Assembly: GCA_016930115.1 (NCBI GenBank)
Contig: JAFGHN010000148.1
Coordinates: forward strand, 1-21,554
DNA length: 21,554 nt
Direction: 5' to 3'
Source: Spirochaetales bacterium
GTDB taxonomy: Bacteria; Spirochaetota; Spirochaetia; ARS1246
This document shows, one piece after another, positions 6,823-13,908 of the stretch. Position 1 is the first letter of the stretch. The number at the start of each line of letters is the position of its first letter. The notes beneath the pieces were generated by a model. That model had not been told where the DNA came from. It did no database searches and was given only the letters and a program-made list of their open reading frames with translations. Made by a program: the position numbers and the translations under genes.

Positions 6823-6851
6823 ATTGTAACATACTGCGCGGCGAGCGCGAA
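6823..6851 (-). promoter_or_regulatory. Candidate promoter for the alpha/beta-hydrolase gene
   Basis: On the minus strand TACAAT (6828-6823, 5 of 6) lies 17 nt after TTCGCG (6851-6846, 3 of 6). The start would be about 9 nt before the ATG at 6807. The -35 box is poor. Confidence 0.3.
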
Positions 6852-6859
6852 GCTTGAGC

Positions 6860-6881
6860 ATCATGATTTACATTCATGAAT
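6860..6881. repeat. Two TCATGA palindromes flanking the rpoZ -35 box, possible operator
   Basis: ATCATGAT (6860-6867) and ATTCATGAAT (6872-6881) are perfect 8- and 10-bp palindromes sharing the core TCATGA, 13 bp apart. They sit on either side of the candidate -35 box of the rpoZ promoter. Tandem palindromes over a promoter suggest a repressor site; the local AT-rich content makes chance possible. Confidence 0.35.
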
Positions 6882-6895
6882 ATTTTGTGTATTAT
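6867..6895 (+). promoter_or_regulatory. Candidate sigma70 promoter for rpoZ-miaA
   Basis: TTTACA (6867-6872, 5 of 6) is followed after 17 nt by TATTAT (6890-6895, 5 of 6). The predicted start near 6902 leaves a leader of about 45 nt before rpoZ. Confidence 0.6.
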
Positions 6896-6946
6896 CTACA
6901 GAAATTACGAAAATCCTTAAACGTCTTTGAGATAAGAGGAGCCGGT

Positions 6947-7144
6947 ATGATACTGCCGCTTGAAAGGCTGATTGCTTATGACGGCAACGTGTACGAGCTG
7001 ACCTGTGCCGCGATTCGCCGCGCCGCCCAGATCACCCTCGCGGGAGATGAAGATATAACCGAAAATGAAGGGAAGGTTGTTTCAACCGCGCTCAAACAGA
7101 TCCTTACGAAGAAGGTTGAGTACCGTATCGATCAACAGTCCTGA
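6947..7144 (+). CDS. rpoZ: DNA-directed RNA polymerase omega subunit
   Basis: This 65-residue protein looks like the short spirochaete form of omega, which binds the beta' subunit and helps RNA polymerase assemble. It opens MILPLERLIAYDGNVYELTC, followed by an AAIRRAAQITL helix (17-27) equivalent to the A..R..Q motif of omega, then ENEGKVVSTALKQI (35-48), the ENxGK..S.AL..I pattern typical of the family. The ATG at 6947 has GAGGAG 5 nt upstream; the frame is open from 6854 but the extra residues lie in the promoter. miaA overlaps its 3' end by about 29 nt. Assignment rests on recalled family pattern in a short protein. Confidence 0.8.
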   Translation: MILPLERLIAYDGNVYELTCAAIRRAAQITLAGDEDITENEGKVVSTALKQILTKKVEYRIDQQS

Positions 7145-8060
7145 TACATCGATACCGAAAGTCGTTCTCGTTTTCGGACCTACCGCCGTCGGCAAGACCG
7201 AAACGCTCGTTCGCCTGCTCGGCGGGACCGCAGAGGTCATCAGCGCCGATTCGATGCAGGCGTACCGGGGTTTTGACATTGCCACCGCCAAACCGGACCG
7301 ATCGGTACTGTCGATTATTCCGCACCATCTCATCGATATACGCGATCCTGACGAGCAGTACAACGCGGGTGATTTCGTCAAGGCGGCGGATGTTCTTGTG
7401 GCCGATATTACCGCGAGAAAGCGCCTGCCGGTCATCTCCGGCGGCACTCCTTTCTATCTTCGAAACTTCATCTACGGGCTGCCCCCTACGCCTCCTGTTG
7501 ACCCGGTGATCAGGGCGGAAATAGCGTCTGAGGTTGAGGGCAAGGGGCCCGGGTACGCATATCAGAGCCTCCTTGCCGTGGATCCGGAGTCGGCGGCGCG
7601 GATTTCGCCGCAGGACGTCTACCGCATAAGACGCGCGCTTGAGGTCTACAGGACCACAGGCAGAAAGCTCTCGAGCTTCCCGGTGCCCTCTGTACGCCGG
7701 GACCTGTATGACATGCTTCTTATCGGTCTTGACAGGCCCCGGGATGATCTCTACCGGCGGATCGAGCAGCGGGTGGAGAAGATGTTCGAGCAGGGGCTTG
7801 TAGCGGAGGTTGCATCACTTTTGAGCGCCGGATACGGCGAAGAGTCGCCGGGCATGCAGGGGATAGGCTACAGGGAGTTCCTCGATATGAGGAAAACCGG
7901 ATGCGCTACCCTCACAGACGTGCGCGATCAGATAGTCGGGAACACCCGGAGGTATGCGAAGAGGCAGCTTACCTTCTTCAAGCGGTTCAACGGGTGCCTT
8001 TGGTTTCATCCGGAAGAGACCGGGATCATCGAGAAGAGCATTCGCGGTTTTCTTGCATGA
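7116..8060 (+). CDS. miaA: tRNA dimethylallyltransferase
   Basis: MiaA transfers a dimethylallyl group to N6 of adenosine 37 in tRNAs that read UNN codons. The protein has the P-loop GPTAVGKT (21-28), SADSMQAYRGFDIATAKP (43-60) with the catalytic aspartate D45, HHLIDIRDPDEQYNAGDF (70-87), VISGGTPFYLRNFIYGL (106-122), RIRRALEVYRTTGRKLS (170-186), GIGYREF (249-255) and a C-terminal YAKRQLTFFKR (280-290). GGTPFYL replaces the more common GGTGLYL. I chose a TTG start at 7116 (314 aa, family length) because no ATG or GTG lies between it and the first strand; the ATG at 7065 is in frame but would overlap rpoZ by 80 nt. The TTG directly follows GAAGAAGG, a poor spacing, so the start is uncertain. 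It is convergent with the AMMECR1 gene, 9 nt away. Confidence 0.93.
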   Translation: MSTVSINSPDTSIPKVVLVFGPTAVGKTETLVRLLGGTAEVISADSMQAYRGFDIATAKPDRSVLSIIPHHLIDIRDPDEQYNAGDFVKAADVLVADITARKRLPVISGGTPFYLRNFIYGLPPTPPVDPVIRAEIASEVEGKGPGYAYQSLLAVDPESAARISPQDVYRIRRALEVYRTTGRKLSSFPVPSVRRDLYDMLLIGLDRPRDDLYRRIEQRVEKMFEQGLVAEVASLLSAGYGEESPGMQGIGYREFLDMRKTGCATLTDVRDQIVGNTRRYAKRQLTFFKRFNGCLWFHPEETGIIEKSIRGFLA

Positions 8061-8069
8061 TCCGGCTGT

Positions 8070-8609
8070 TTATTCTTTTTCGCCGAACACTTCGGCTGTA
8101 AACAGGTAGAAGACGACGTCGTCTTCGAGCCACGCGTCGGGGGGAAGTCCGGCTTTCCGGCACGTGTTTTCCAGAAATTGCTCTCTGTTCCACCCTTGTT
8201 CCACGGGTACCTGTGGAAGCAGCACACCTGAACGCATCCCCCGCTTGACGTACAGGCCATGCCTGCCTACCTCGATTTCGTCGATCGACCGGACTTTCTC
8301 AAGCGGCGAGAGCACCGATATTTCGACACGCAGGTCGGGGTACTCCTCTAAAGTGAGTTGAGGAAACCGCGGGTCTCTGAAGGCGCTCGAGATCGCGTAG
8401 TCCTTAACTGCTTCAAGAAGCGGCATGGTCGCTTCGAGCGTACCGATACAACCCCTTAAGTTTCCGTTTTTGTGCAGGGTAACAAACACTGCCGAAGGTT
8501 GCAGCAGCTCAACTGCCGGCTCTTCATAACCGGGGGCGCGTTTTTCGAGATGCGACAGAATCGATTCCCGCGCCGCCCGCAGCAGCATTGCCCTCTCTTC
8601 TCTTTTCAT
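8070..8609 (-). CDS. amrA: AMMECR1-domain protein (AmmeMemoRadiSam system protein A)
   Basis: A single AMMECR1 domain of 179 residues. The diagnostic LRGCIG motif is at about 51-56 (GNLRGCIGTLEA), followed by DYAISSAFRDPRFPQLTLEEY (in parts, 70-89) and LRVEISVLSPLEKV (93-106), then the C-terminal QGWNREQFLENTCRKAGLP segment, all typical. In many bacteria and archaea this domain is encoded beside Memo and a radical SAM enzyme, the AmmeMemoRadiSam set, whose reaction I cannot state. Its ATG follows the TAA of the Memo gene with no spacer, so the two are translationally coupled. The third member, the radical SAM protein, is not in this window. Confidence 0.9.
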   Translation of the reverse strand: MKREERAMLLRAARESILSHLEKRAPGYEEPAVELLQPSAVFVTLHKNGNLRGCIGTLEATMPLLEAVKDYAISSAFRDPRFPQLTLEEYPDLRVEISVLSPLEKVRSIDEIEVGRHGLYVKRGMRSGVLLPQVPVEQGWNREQFLENTCRKAGLPPDAWLEDDVVFYLFTAEVFGEKE

Positions 8610-9458
8610 TTATGCCTTTCCCCCGGCCGGATAGAAGGCTATTGCCCCGTAGTGAATGGTTTTGCCGGCATCGCTCAAGTTTGTCTGCGTGTCGGTCTTT
8701 GAGAGAAGCTTCATGTCACCCGCAGGGCGCGACCTGCAGAACAACGTAGCGATACAGCCCGTTCCGCATGCGGTGATGTCCTTCTTGTGATAAGCCGACA
8801 GGAGGCCTTCGCAATCTCCGCGCCCCATAAGCCGCAGCAGTTCCTGCACCGATTCGGACGCAGCCGCAACGTCGGTATGGTCGGAAAGATTGGACGAGAT
8901 CACGATCAAGGTCGATTCGTCCTTTCCTTCAAGACAGAGATCAAGAGCTCTGGCAAGAAGACGTGCGTTTGTCAGCGTTGCCCTTCCCATGAGGATCGGG
9001 ACGATCCGTGCGCCGGGAAACCGCCGTTGAATGAAGGGGAGCTGCACTTCAATCGCGTGCTCCTCGAGATGGGGAATATCGTTTCTGTAGATGCGTGTGC
9101 CGGAGGCTTCGAGCTCTGAAACGATGTCTTCGGCGACCTCTATTTTCCCGAGGGGTGTGGAAAAGTATTTCGATTCGGTGAGAAAAAGCGCGTCTTCAGG
9201 TTCCCGGTGCACCGGCGCGAGGATGATCACCGTCTCTACGGGACGGCCCGCGGCCGCCAGGAAGGCGGAAGCGACAAAAGCGCCGCAGTACGTGTAGCCG
9301 GCGTGCGGCGAAATGATCGTATTAGCCCCCGGCTCTATCTGCAACTTTCCGGCGCTTTCGGCGAGCAACTTGTCCACCATCGCCTCGAGCTTTCCGCGTT
9401 CATCCGGGTAGAAGATGCCCCGGACTATCGGTTCCCGAATTCGGACCTGATCTCTCAC
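8610..9458 (-). CDS. amrB: Memo-like protein (AmmeMemoRadiSam system protein B)
   Basis: A 282-residue Memo-family protein, related by fold to class III extradiol dioxygenases. Candidate metal-site residues are H52 (SPHAGYTY, 50-57), H84 (APVHRE), H134 in EEHAIEVQLPFIQRRFP (132-148, a strong family signature), H194 (SSNLSDHTD, 188-196) and C231 (TACGTGC). APVHRE and SSNLSDH depart a little from the usual GPSH/GPNH and SSDLSHY. The start is GTG at 9458. A strong GGAGG lies 10 nt upstream but only 5 nt from an out-of-frame ATG that reads ATG-CGG-TGA and overlaps the GTG (GTGA), so initiation may involve this mini-ORF. The AMMECR1 gene follows directly. Bacterial Memo function is not settled. 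Confidence 0.9.
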   Translation of the reverse strand: MRDQVRIREPIVRGIFYPDERGKLEAMVDKLLAESAGKLQIEPGANTIISPHAGYTYCGAFVASAFLAAAGRPVETVIILAPVHREPEDALFLTESKYFSTPLGKIEVAEDIVSELEASGTRIYRNDIPHLEEHAIEVQLPFIQRRFPGARIVPILMGRATLTNARLLARALDLCLEGKDESTLIVISSNLSDHTDVAAASESVQELLRLMGRGDCEGLLSAYHKKDITACGTGCIATLFCRSRPAGDMKLLSKTDTQTNLSDAGKTIHYGAIAFYPAGGKA

Positions 9459-9463
9459 CGCAT
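9455..9463 (-). promoter_or_regulatory. Minimal ORF ATG-CGG-TGA overlapping the Memo start
   Basis: On the minus strand GGAGG (9473-9469) is followed after 5 nt by ATG-CGG-TGA (9463-9455). The TGA overlaps the Memo GTG (9458-9456). The same 14 bases of ribosome site plus ATG occur in front of the 123-aa gene (2471-2484), where the ATG is the true start, so this ATG is probably used by ribosomes. Confidence 0.4.
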
Positions 9464-9481
9464 TTTTTCCTCCACTTCTCT

Positions 9482-9510
9482 ATTATGAAGAGTAACTTCC
9501 GCGAATGCAA
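9482..9510 (-). promoter_or_regulatory. Candidate promoter for the Memo-AMMECR1 pair
   Basis: In the 67-nt gap after the rqcH-like gene, TTGCAT (9510-9505, 3 of 6) is followed at 17 nt by CATAAT (9487-9482, 5 of 6) on the minus strand. Expression may also come by read-through from hisD; no terminator hairpin is visible in the gap. Confidence 0.35.
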
Positions 9511-9525
9511 ATAATCGCCCCGCTG

Positions 9526-10938
9526 TCACGTTGATTCGAGCAGCCTGCGCAGCCGGCTCTCCTCATGTTCGATTGAAAGATTTTTCTCCTGGGTTGGAAT
9601 TACCAGCCCCGGTTTCCCGTTTTTGACCCTGCGAAGGTACTTGACCTGAGTATAGTAAAGATCGCAACGTCCCGAGGACCGTGCCTTGCTGTAATGCAAC
9701 GCGAGATTTCCCGCATCGAGAAGCACCTCCAGAGGAATGCTCTTTCCCTTGATGCTCTTGACGAATACGTAGGCCCCGGGAGTGTCCCGGGAGTGCAGCC
9801 AGTAGTCGTTGCCGCGAACGTGGTCGCGTAACAACTCGTCGTTCTCCCGGGCGGTGCGTCCCACCAGTATGGTGAAACCACCGGACTGGAAAGCCATCCC
9901 GGGAAGGCGGTCTTTCTCTCCGGTTTCCACTTTTTTGGCGCGGTTGTCGACACTCTTGAGCATCCTCCTCAACGCGCCGGTATCCTCCTCGGTCTTGAGC
10001 GCATCGAGCTTCGCAAGTACGTCGGCAAGCTCACGTTCGGTCGATTCGATCTCCTCCCTGGCCAGGTTGAGCTTTCGCTCGAGCTTCCGCGCCTTGTTGT
10101 AATAACGTTCGGCGTTTTTTTCGGGAGTCAGCGCGGGATCCAGCTCTATCGACACGGTTTCATTCCCGCGGTAGAAGTCTTCAACAGTAAGCCGGCGCTG
10201 GCCCGGTGAAACCGTATGGATATTGCTCATGATAAGATTCCCGGTTTGCCTGTACCGTTCTATTTCCTGCTCGCCGCCGGTCCGGTCCTGCGCGGCTTCC
10301 ATGGCGATTCGCAAAGCAGCCTCCATTTGAGCGAGTTTCTTTTCAAGACGCTGCTTCAGATTCCCGGTCTCCGTCGTTCTCTCCGTGCTCGAGTAGTAGG
10401 CCGCTATGCGGCTGTTGAGATCTCCTGCTCCGGGAAAATCCCGGATTGCATATTCCTTTCCGGAGCCGTTTCTAACGGCAAGATCGGGAGAAAACGTGCC
10501 CCCTGATATCTCGCCGCGCCCCGGCCTTCTGAAATAGGCGTCTATGATTTTTCCTTCCGGATCCGTGAGAAGAATATTCGCAGCATTGTTCCACAGGCGA
10601 ATCCACAGGACCATATCCGCCTGGGAACGAGTCATCTCGAGCTTGATGATGCGCTCGCTCCCGATTTGTGCCGCCGAAGTTATCCGCGCGTTTTTCAACC
10701 GCGACCTCAACAATTGGGCGAAACGCTGCAGCGGAACGGTGGTTTCGATTTTCTGGGTCAGCCTGTGTATCCGGGTGGCGTTTTGCGAAAGGGAGATATA
10801 CAGAGAATAGCGTCCTTCAGGCCGGTAGAGCTCGAGGATCAAGCTGGAGAAATCCGGCTGCCGTATCTGTTGTATCTGGCTTCCTGCGAGGGGTATCTCC
10901 GCGAGAACCGCTTCGATCTCCCGCCAGTTCAGCGACAT
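9526..10938 (-). CDS. rqcH: RqcH/Rqc2-like NFACT protein, short form
   Basis: NFACT proteins (RqcH, also annotated FbpA) bind stalled 50S-peptidyl-tRNA complexes and add alanine tails in bacterial ribosome quality control. NFACT-N covers about 1-180, a charged coiled-coil region about 190-335 with the TPEKNAERYYNKARKLERK motif (271-289), and NFACT-R about 345-455 with DYWLHSRDTPGAYVFVK (378-394). At 470 residues it is about 100 shorter than Bacillus RqcH: coiled coil follows NFACT-N almost directly, so the helix-hairpin-helix domain appears absent. The essential Asp-Arg pair (D97/R98 in Bacillus) reads E95-R96 (QIGSERIIKLE), and the usual GRHSNI segment is LWNNAANI. It may be a functional spirochaete variant or a divergent paralogue. 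Its ATG overlaps the macro-domain gene by 10 nt, preceded by GGAGAG. Confidence 0.85.
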   Translation of the reverse strand: MSLNWREIEAVLAEIPLAGSQIQQIRQPDFSSLILELYRPEGRYSLYISLSQNATRIHRLTQKIETTVPLQRFAQLLRSRLKNARITSAAQIGSERIIKLEMTRSQADMVLWIRLWNNAANILLTDPEGKIIDAYFRRPGRGEISGGTFSPDLAVRNGSGKEYAIRDFPGAGDLNSRIAAYYSSTERTTETGNLKQRLEKKLAQMEAALRIAMEAAQDRTGGEQEIERYRQTGNLIMSNIHTVSPGQRRLTVEDFYRGNETVSIELDPALTPEKNAERYYNKARKLERKLNLAREEIESTERELADVLAKLDALKTEEDTGALRRMLKSVDNRAKKVETGEKDRLPGMAFQSGGFTILVGRTARENDELLRDHVRGNDYWLHSRDTPGAYVFVKSIKGKSIPLEVLLDAGNLALHYSKARSSGRCDLYYTQVKYLRRVKNGKPGLVIPTQEKNLSIEHEESRLRRLLEST

Positions 10939-11501
10939 GCCTGAAGCTCTCCGGCGCCGTGCAACCCGGAAACGGCCTTCATGAACGCATCGGCGTCACC
11001 TGTGGTGAAGAAGACGAAGTACACCACCGCGGGTAAATCGTGCTGCGCAAGGAAGGACCGGACCGTCGAATACGCGTTCACCGCCGCCTTGTCTTTCGGG
11101 TAGCCGTAGACTCCCGTGGATATCGCCGGGAACGCGACGCTTTGCAGGCCCCTGACCGCCGCCAGCTCGAGGGAACTCTTGTAGGCGTTGCCGAGGGTTT
11201 CCTCTTCGCCGGCTTTGCCGCCTTTCCAGACCGGCCCCACGGTGTGAATCACGTACCGGGCGGCGAGCCTGCCGCCGGTGGTGATCACTGCCTTCCCGGC
11301 GGGAAGACCGTCCGGATAATCGTTGTTTCGGATCTCTTTGCAGGCCTTGATTATATCCGGGCCGCCCCTGCGATGGATGGCGCCATCGACTCCACCGCCT
11401 CCCATCAGGCCGCTGTTCGCCGCGTTGACAATCGCGTCGACCGCCATTTCGGTGATATCACCGGTGACGACTTGCACCCTGCTTTTCTTGCCTTCTGTCA
11501 T
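10929..11501 (-). CDS. Macro-domain protein (ADP-ribose/O-acetyl-ADP-ribose hydrolase-like)
   Basis: A stand-alone macro domain of 190 residues, similar to E. coli YmdB and MacroD proteins that bind ADP-ribose and remove it from proteins or hydrolyse O-acetyl-ADP-ribose. VVTGDITEMAVDAIVNAANS (11-30), then GLMGGGGVDGAIHRRGG (31-47), holds the asparagine and the glycine-rich ligand loop. ARYVIHTVGPVW (81-92) and FPAISTGVYGYPKDKAA (124-140) complete the site. The C-terminal 30 residues are less conserved. I chose the ATG at 11501, which overlaps the hisC TGA as ATGA and has AAGGGAG upstream; the frame open to 11792 is antisense-like read-through of hisC. It is cotranscribed with rqcH downstream, an arrangement whose meaning is open. 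Confidence 0.92.
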   Translation of the reverse strand: MTEGKKSRVQVVTGDITEMAVDAIVNAANSGLMGGGGVDGAIHRRGGPDIIKACKEIRNNDYPDGLPAGKAVITTGGRLAARYVIHTVGPVWKGGKAGEEETLGNAYKSSLELAAVRGLQSVAFPAISTGVYGYPKDKAAVNAYSTVRSFLAQHDLPAVVYFVFFTTGDADAFMKAVSGLHGAGELQACR

Positions 11502-12556
11502 GTTGGCTCCCTTGCGATGACCTGGACCGCGGTGAGCAGACTTTGCATCTGCTTCCTTGTGCCGATTGAGATCCGCACGGAGTCTCTTAACCGGTCTTTG
11601 TCGAAGTAGCGGACGAGTATTCCCCGTTTCTTCAACTCGCTGTAGACGAAGAAACCGTCTCTGCCCGGCATTGAACAGAAGAGGAAATTCGACCTGGACG
11701 GCTTGACGCTCCATCCCATTTCCGCAAGTTTTCCGGCCGTCCATTCCCGGGTCGCGATTATTTTCTCGATATTTCGCCGGTTCGGAGCACAATCGGTGAG
11801 CGCCCGGACCCCTATTTCCTGCGCAAGCGTGTCTACCGGGTATGAATTGAAGGAGTCTTTCACCACAAACAGCGCGTCGATAAGCGGCTTGCCGGCCAGG
11901 GCGTAACCGAGCCGCGCGCCTGCAAGCGAATGGCTCTTTGAAAGCGTCCGCACCACAACGAGGTTTTTGTGCGTGTTGATGAGCCCCGCGCAGGTCTCAC
12001 CGCCGAAATCGATATACGCCTCATCGACGATGACGATGCTCTCCTGATTGTAGCGGTGGAGAAACTTCTCGATTTCCGCTTTTTCCAGGTACATGCCGGT
12101 GGGTGAGTTTGGATTGGCGACTATGACCGGATCCTGACGCTCGCGGGAAACCATGGCTTCAAGATCGATACCGAGGTCCGGCTTCATCGGAACTGTGGTT
12201 TTCGAAATCCCATAGAAGTCGCAGTAGACGGGATAGAAACTGTAGGTCAACTGCGGAAAGCGGACGCTGTCAAAGAAGGCGTAGAAACAGAACGAAAGGA
12301 CCTCGTCCGAGCCGTTTCCGGCAAAAACGTTTTCCGGTGCAAGCCCCTCACGTTCGGCAATCACCTGCCTGAGCCGGGTCATATTCGGGTCCGGATAGAG
12401 CCTCAGCATATCGGGATCGATCCTCTTCAGAAAACGTGCCACTTTGCCTGTAGGGGGGTAGGGGTTTTCGTTGGTGTTGAGCTTGATGTAGCTCCGGTCC
12501 CGCGGCTGTTCGCCGGCGGTGTATGGCGTGAGGTGCCTCATTCTCTCTGACAACAT
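11498..12556 (-). CDS. hisC: Histidinol-phosphate aminotransferase family protein
   Basis: A fold-type I PLP aminotransferase of 352 residues, HisC family, which converts imidazole-acetol phosphate and glutamate to histidinol phosphate; some members also act on aromatic amino acids. Motifs seen are KLNTNENPYPP (25-35), LYPDP (53-57), GNGSDE (80-85, PLP phosphate contact), NPNSPTG (148-154), DEAYIDF (178-184), the PLP lysine K207 in TLSKSHSLAGARLGY (204-218) and the substrate arginine R328 (SVRISIG). The ATG at 12556 is one nucleotide past the folC TAA with AAAGG upstream; a second ATG at 12541 is possible. Apart from hisD, three genes upstream, no other histidine genes are in the window, so a role in histidine synthesis is likely but not shown. 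Confidence 0.9.
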   Translation of the reverse strand: MLSERMRHLTPYTAGEQPRDRSYIKLNTNENPYPPTGKVARFLKRIDPDMLRLYPDPNMTRLRQVIAEREGLAPENVFAGNGSDEVLSFCFYAFFDSVRFPQLTYSFYPVYCDFYGISKTTVPMKPDLGIDLEAMVSRERQDPVIVANPNSPTGMYLEKAEIEKFLHRYNQESIVIVDEAYIDFGGETCAGLINTHKNLVVVRTLSKSHSLAGARLGYALAGKPLIDALFVVKDSFNSYPVDTLAQEIGVRALTDCAPNRRNIEKIIATREWTAGKLAEMGWSVKPSRSNFLFCSMPGRDGFFVYSELKKRGILVRYFDKDRLRDSVRISIGTRKQMQSLLTAVQVIAREPT

Positions 12557-12557
12557 G

Positions 12558-13904
12558 TTAACCAACCTTTCTGTAAGACTGCATGGGGAATAGCTTCCTG
12601 ATTTCCGCAATCATGTAGAATGAGCCGGTCACCAGTATCGGCGTATCGGCACCGGCAAGTTCCAATACGCGAGAGAGGGCCGCCTTCGGGTCCCTGATGA
12701 GCTCGACGGATCGATGAAAACCGTTGAAGGCATGATAGACCGATTGCGGATCGCTCATCTTGAACGTGCCCGGGGTGGAAATGATCACCTTGCTGAAATG
12801 CGGCGAAAGCACCTTTGCCATCGCCTCCGGGTTTTTCCCGAGCACGGAACCGAACAGCAGGATACCTCCCGGCGGAAACATCGCCGAGTAGGCTTCCGCG
12901 AGCCGTGCCGTCGACGAGGGCGTATGGGCCGCATCTATCATCACCGGCGGTTTGTCGTTGATGATTTCCATTCTCCCCGGAAGCTTCGCGCGGGCGATGG
13001 CGCTGCGGATAGTCTTCCGTCTCCGGTCCTCCGAAAAACCCAGACTCGCGAGCAACGATTCGGTAACCAGAAAGGCAAGAGCCGCGTTTTCGACCTGGAA
13101 AGCCCCCAGCATTCCCGGGGCTATCTCGAATTGATCGCCGTTTTTCAACGTAAGAAGGCCCGAAAAACCGCCGGCGTTGCGTGACACTTCTATACGTGGG
13201 ATTTCTTTCGCCAGTTCGATAAACGGGACGCCGACCGACCGCGCCTTTTGTGCAAACACCGCCATCGCTTCAGGTCTTTGAAGGCCGCAGTACGCAGGCG
13301 TCCCTGGCTTGATAATGCCCGCTTTCTCCGCGGCGATTTTCTCGATGGTGTCACCGAGCACATCGGTGTGTTCGAGCTCTACCGGTGTGTGGACAGTTGC
13401 TTTCGGGCTCAAGACATTTGTCGCGTCAAGCCTGCCTCCGATGCCGGTCTCTACGACCGCCCATGTCACGCCTGCACGCTCAAAAGCGAGATACGAGAGC
13501 AAGGTGAGCAACTCGAAAGTGGTCGGTCTGTCCTGTCCCGGCAGCGTGCCCGGCGGAAGTGTTTCGATGATCTGCCTGATGCCGGTGATTATTTCCACAA
13601 GCAGCTCGTCGGGAAACGGATCGCCGGCAAGGTTTATCCGCTCCCTGTATGAGTGAACGTGCGGAGAAGCGTAAAGCCCAGTCTTGAAACCAGCATCTTT
13701 CAGGATGCAGGCGATGTAACATCCGGTTGAGCCCTTTCCCTTCGATCCCGAGATGTGAATCGACGAGAACTTGTTCTGGGGATTACCGAACAACTCGAGG
13801 AGGACCTCCATCCTGTCCAGGCGGTAGGGCCGCATCGAGCCCCCGGGCAGTCGTTCGAGATTCGAAAACGACTCCAGATAGGCGAAGGCGGAATCGAAGT
13901 CCAT
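12558..13904 (-). CDS. folC: Folylpolyglutamate synthase / dihydrofolate synthase
   Basis: FolC adds glutamate to dihydropteroate and/or extends polyglutamate tails on folates, using ATP in the cytoplasm. The 448-residue Mur-ligase-like protein has the P-loop ISGSKGKGST (51-60), SPHVHSYRERI (80-90), TTFELLT (128-134), ETGIGGRLDATNV (152-164), ELEHTDVLG (176-184), and AAEKAGIIKPG (191-201) with the lysine that is carbamylated in the family. DAAHTPSS is at about 337-344, in the C-terminal domain, where relatives have DGAHNP. The presence of both LEHTDVLG and the DHFS-type regions suits a bifunctional enzyme, but this cannot be settled. It lies 4 nt after hisD and 1 nt before hisC; folP is divergent, on the other side of hisD. 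Confidence 0.93.
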   Translation of the reverse strand: MDFDSAFAYLESFSNLERLPGGSMRPYRLDRMEVLLELFGNPQNKFSSIHISGSKGKGSTGCYIACILKDAGFKTGLYASPHVHSYRERINLAGDPFPDELLVEIITGIRQIIETLPPGTLPGQDRPTTFELLTLLSYLAFERAGVTWAVVETGIGGRLDATNVLSPKATVHTPVELEHTDVLGDTIEKIAAEKAGIIKPGTPAYCGLQRPEAMAVFAQKARSVGVPFIELAKEIPRIEVSRNAGGFSGLLTLKNGDQFEIAPGMLGAFQVENAALAFLVTESLLASLGFSEDRRRKTIRSAIARAKLPGRMEIINDKPPVMIDAAHTPSSTARLAEAYSAMFPPGGILLFGSVLGKNPEAMAKVLSPHFSKVIISTPGTFKMSDPQSVYHAFNGFHRSVELIRDPKAALSRVLELAGADTPILVTGSFYMIAEIRKLFPMQSYRKVG

Positions 13905-13908
13905 GGCT

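Noticed and set aside
8082..8096. Perfect GCCGAA-CAC-TTCGGC hairpin between miaA and AMMECR1, possible bidirectional terminator
   Set aside because: No T-run follows on either strand; the T-rich stretch precedes the hairpin on the plus strand. It lies within AMMECR1 coding sequence and may be chance.
11502..11792. 97-codon extension of the macro-domain frame
   Set aside because: It overlaps the 3' end of hisC in another frame on the same strand. The ATG at 11501 has a good ribosome site and starts exactly where macro domains do.
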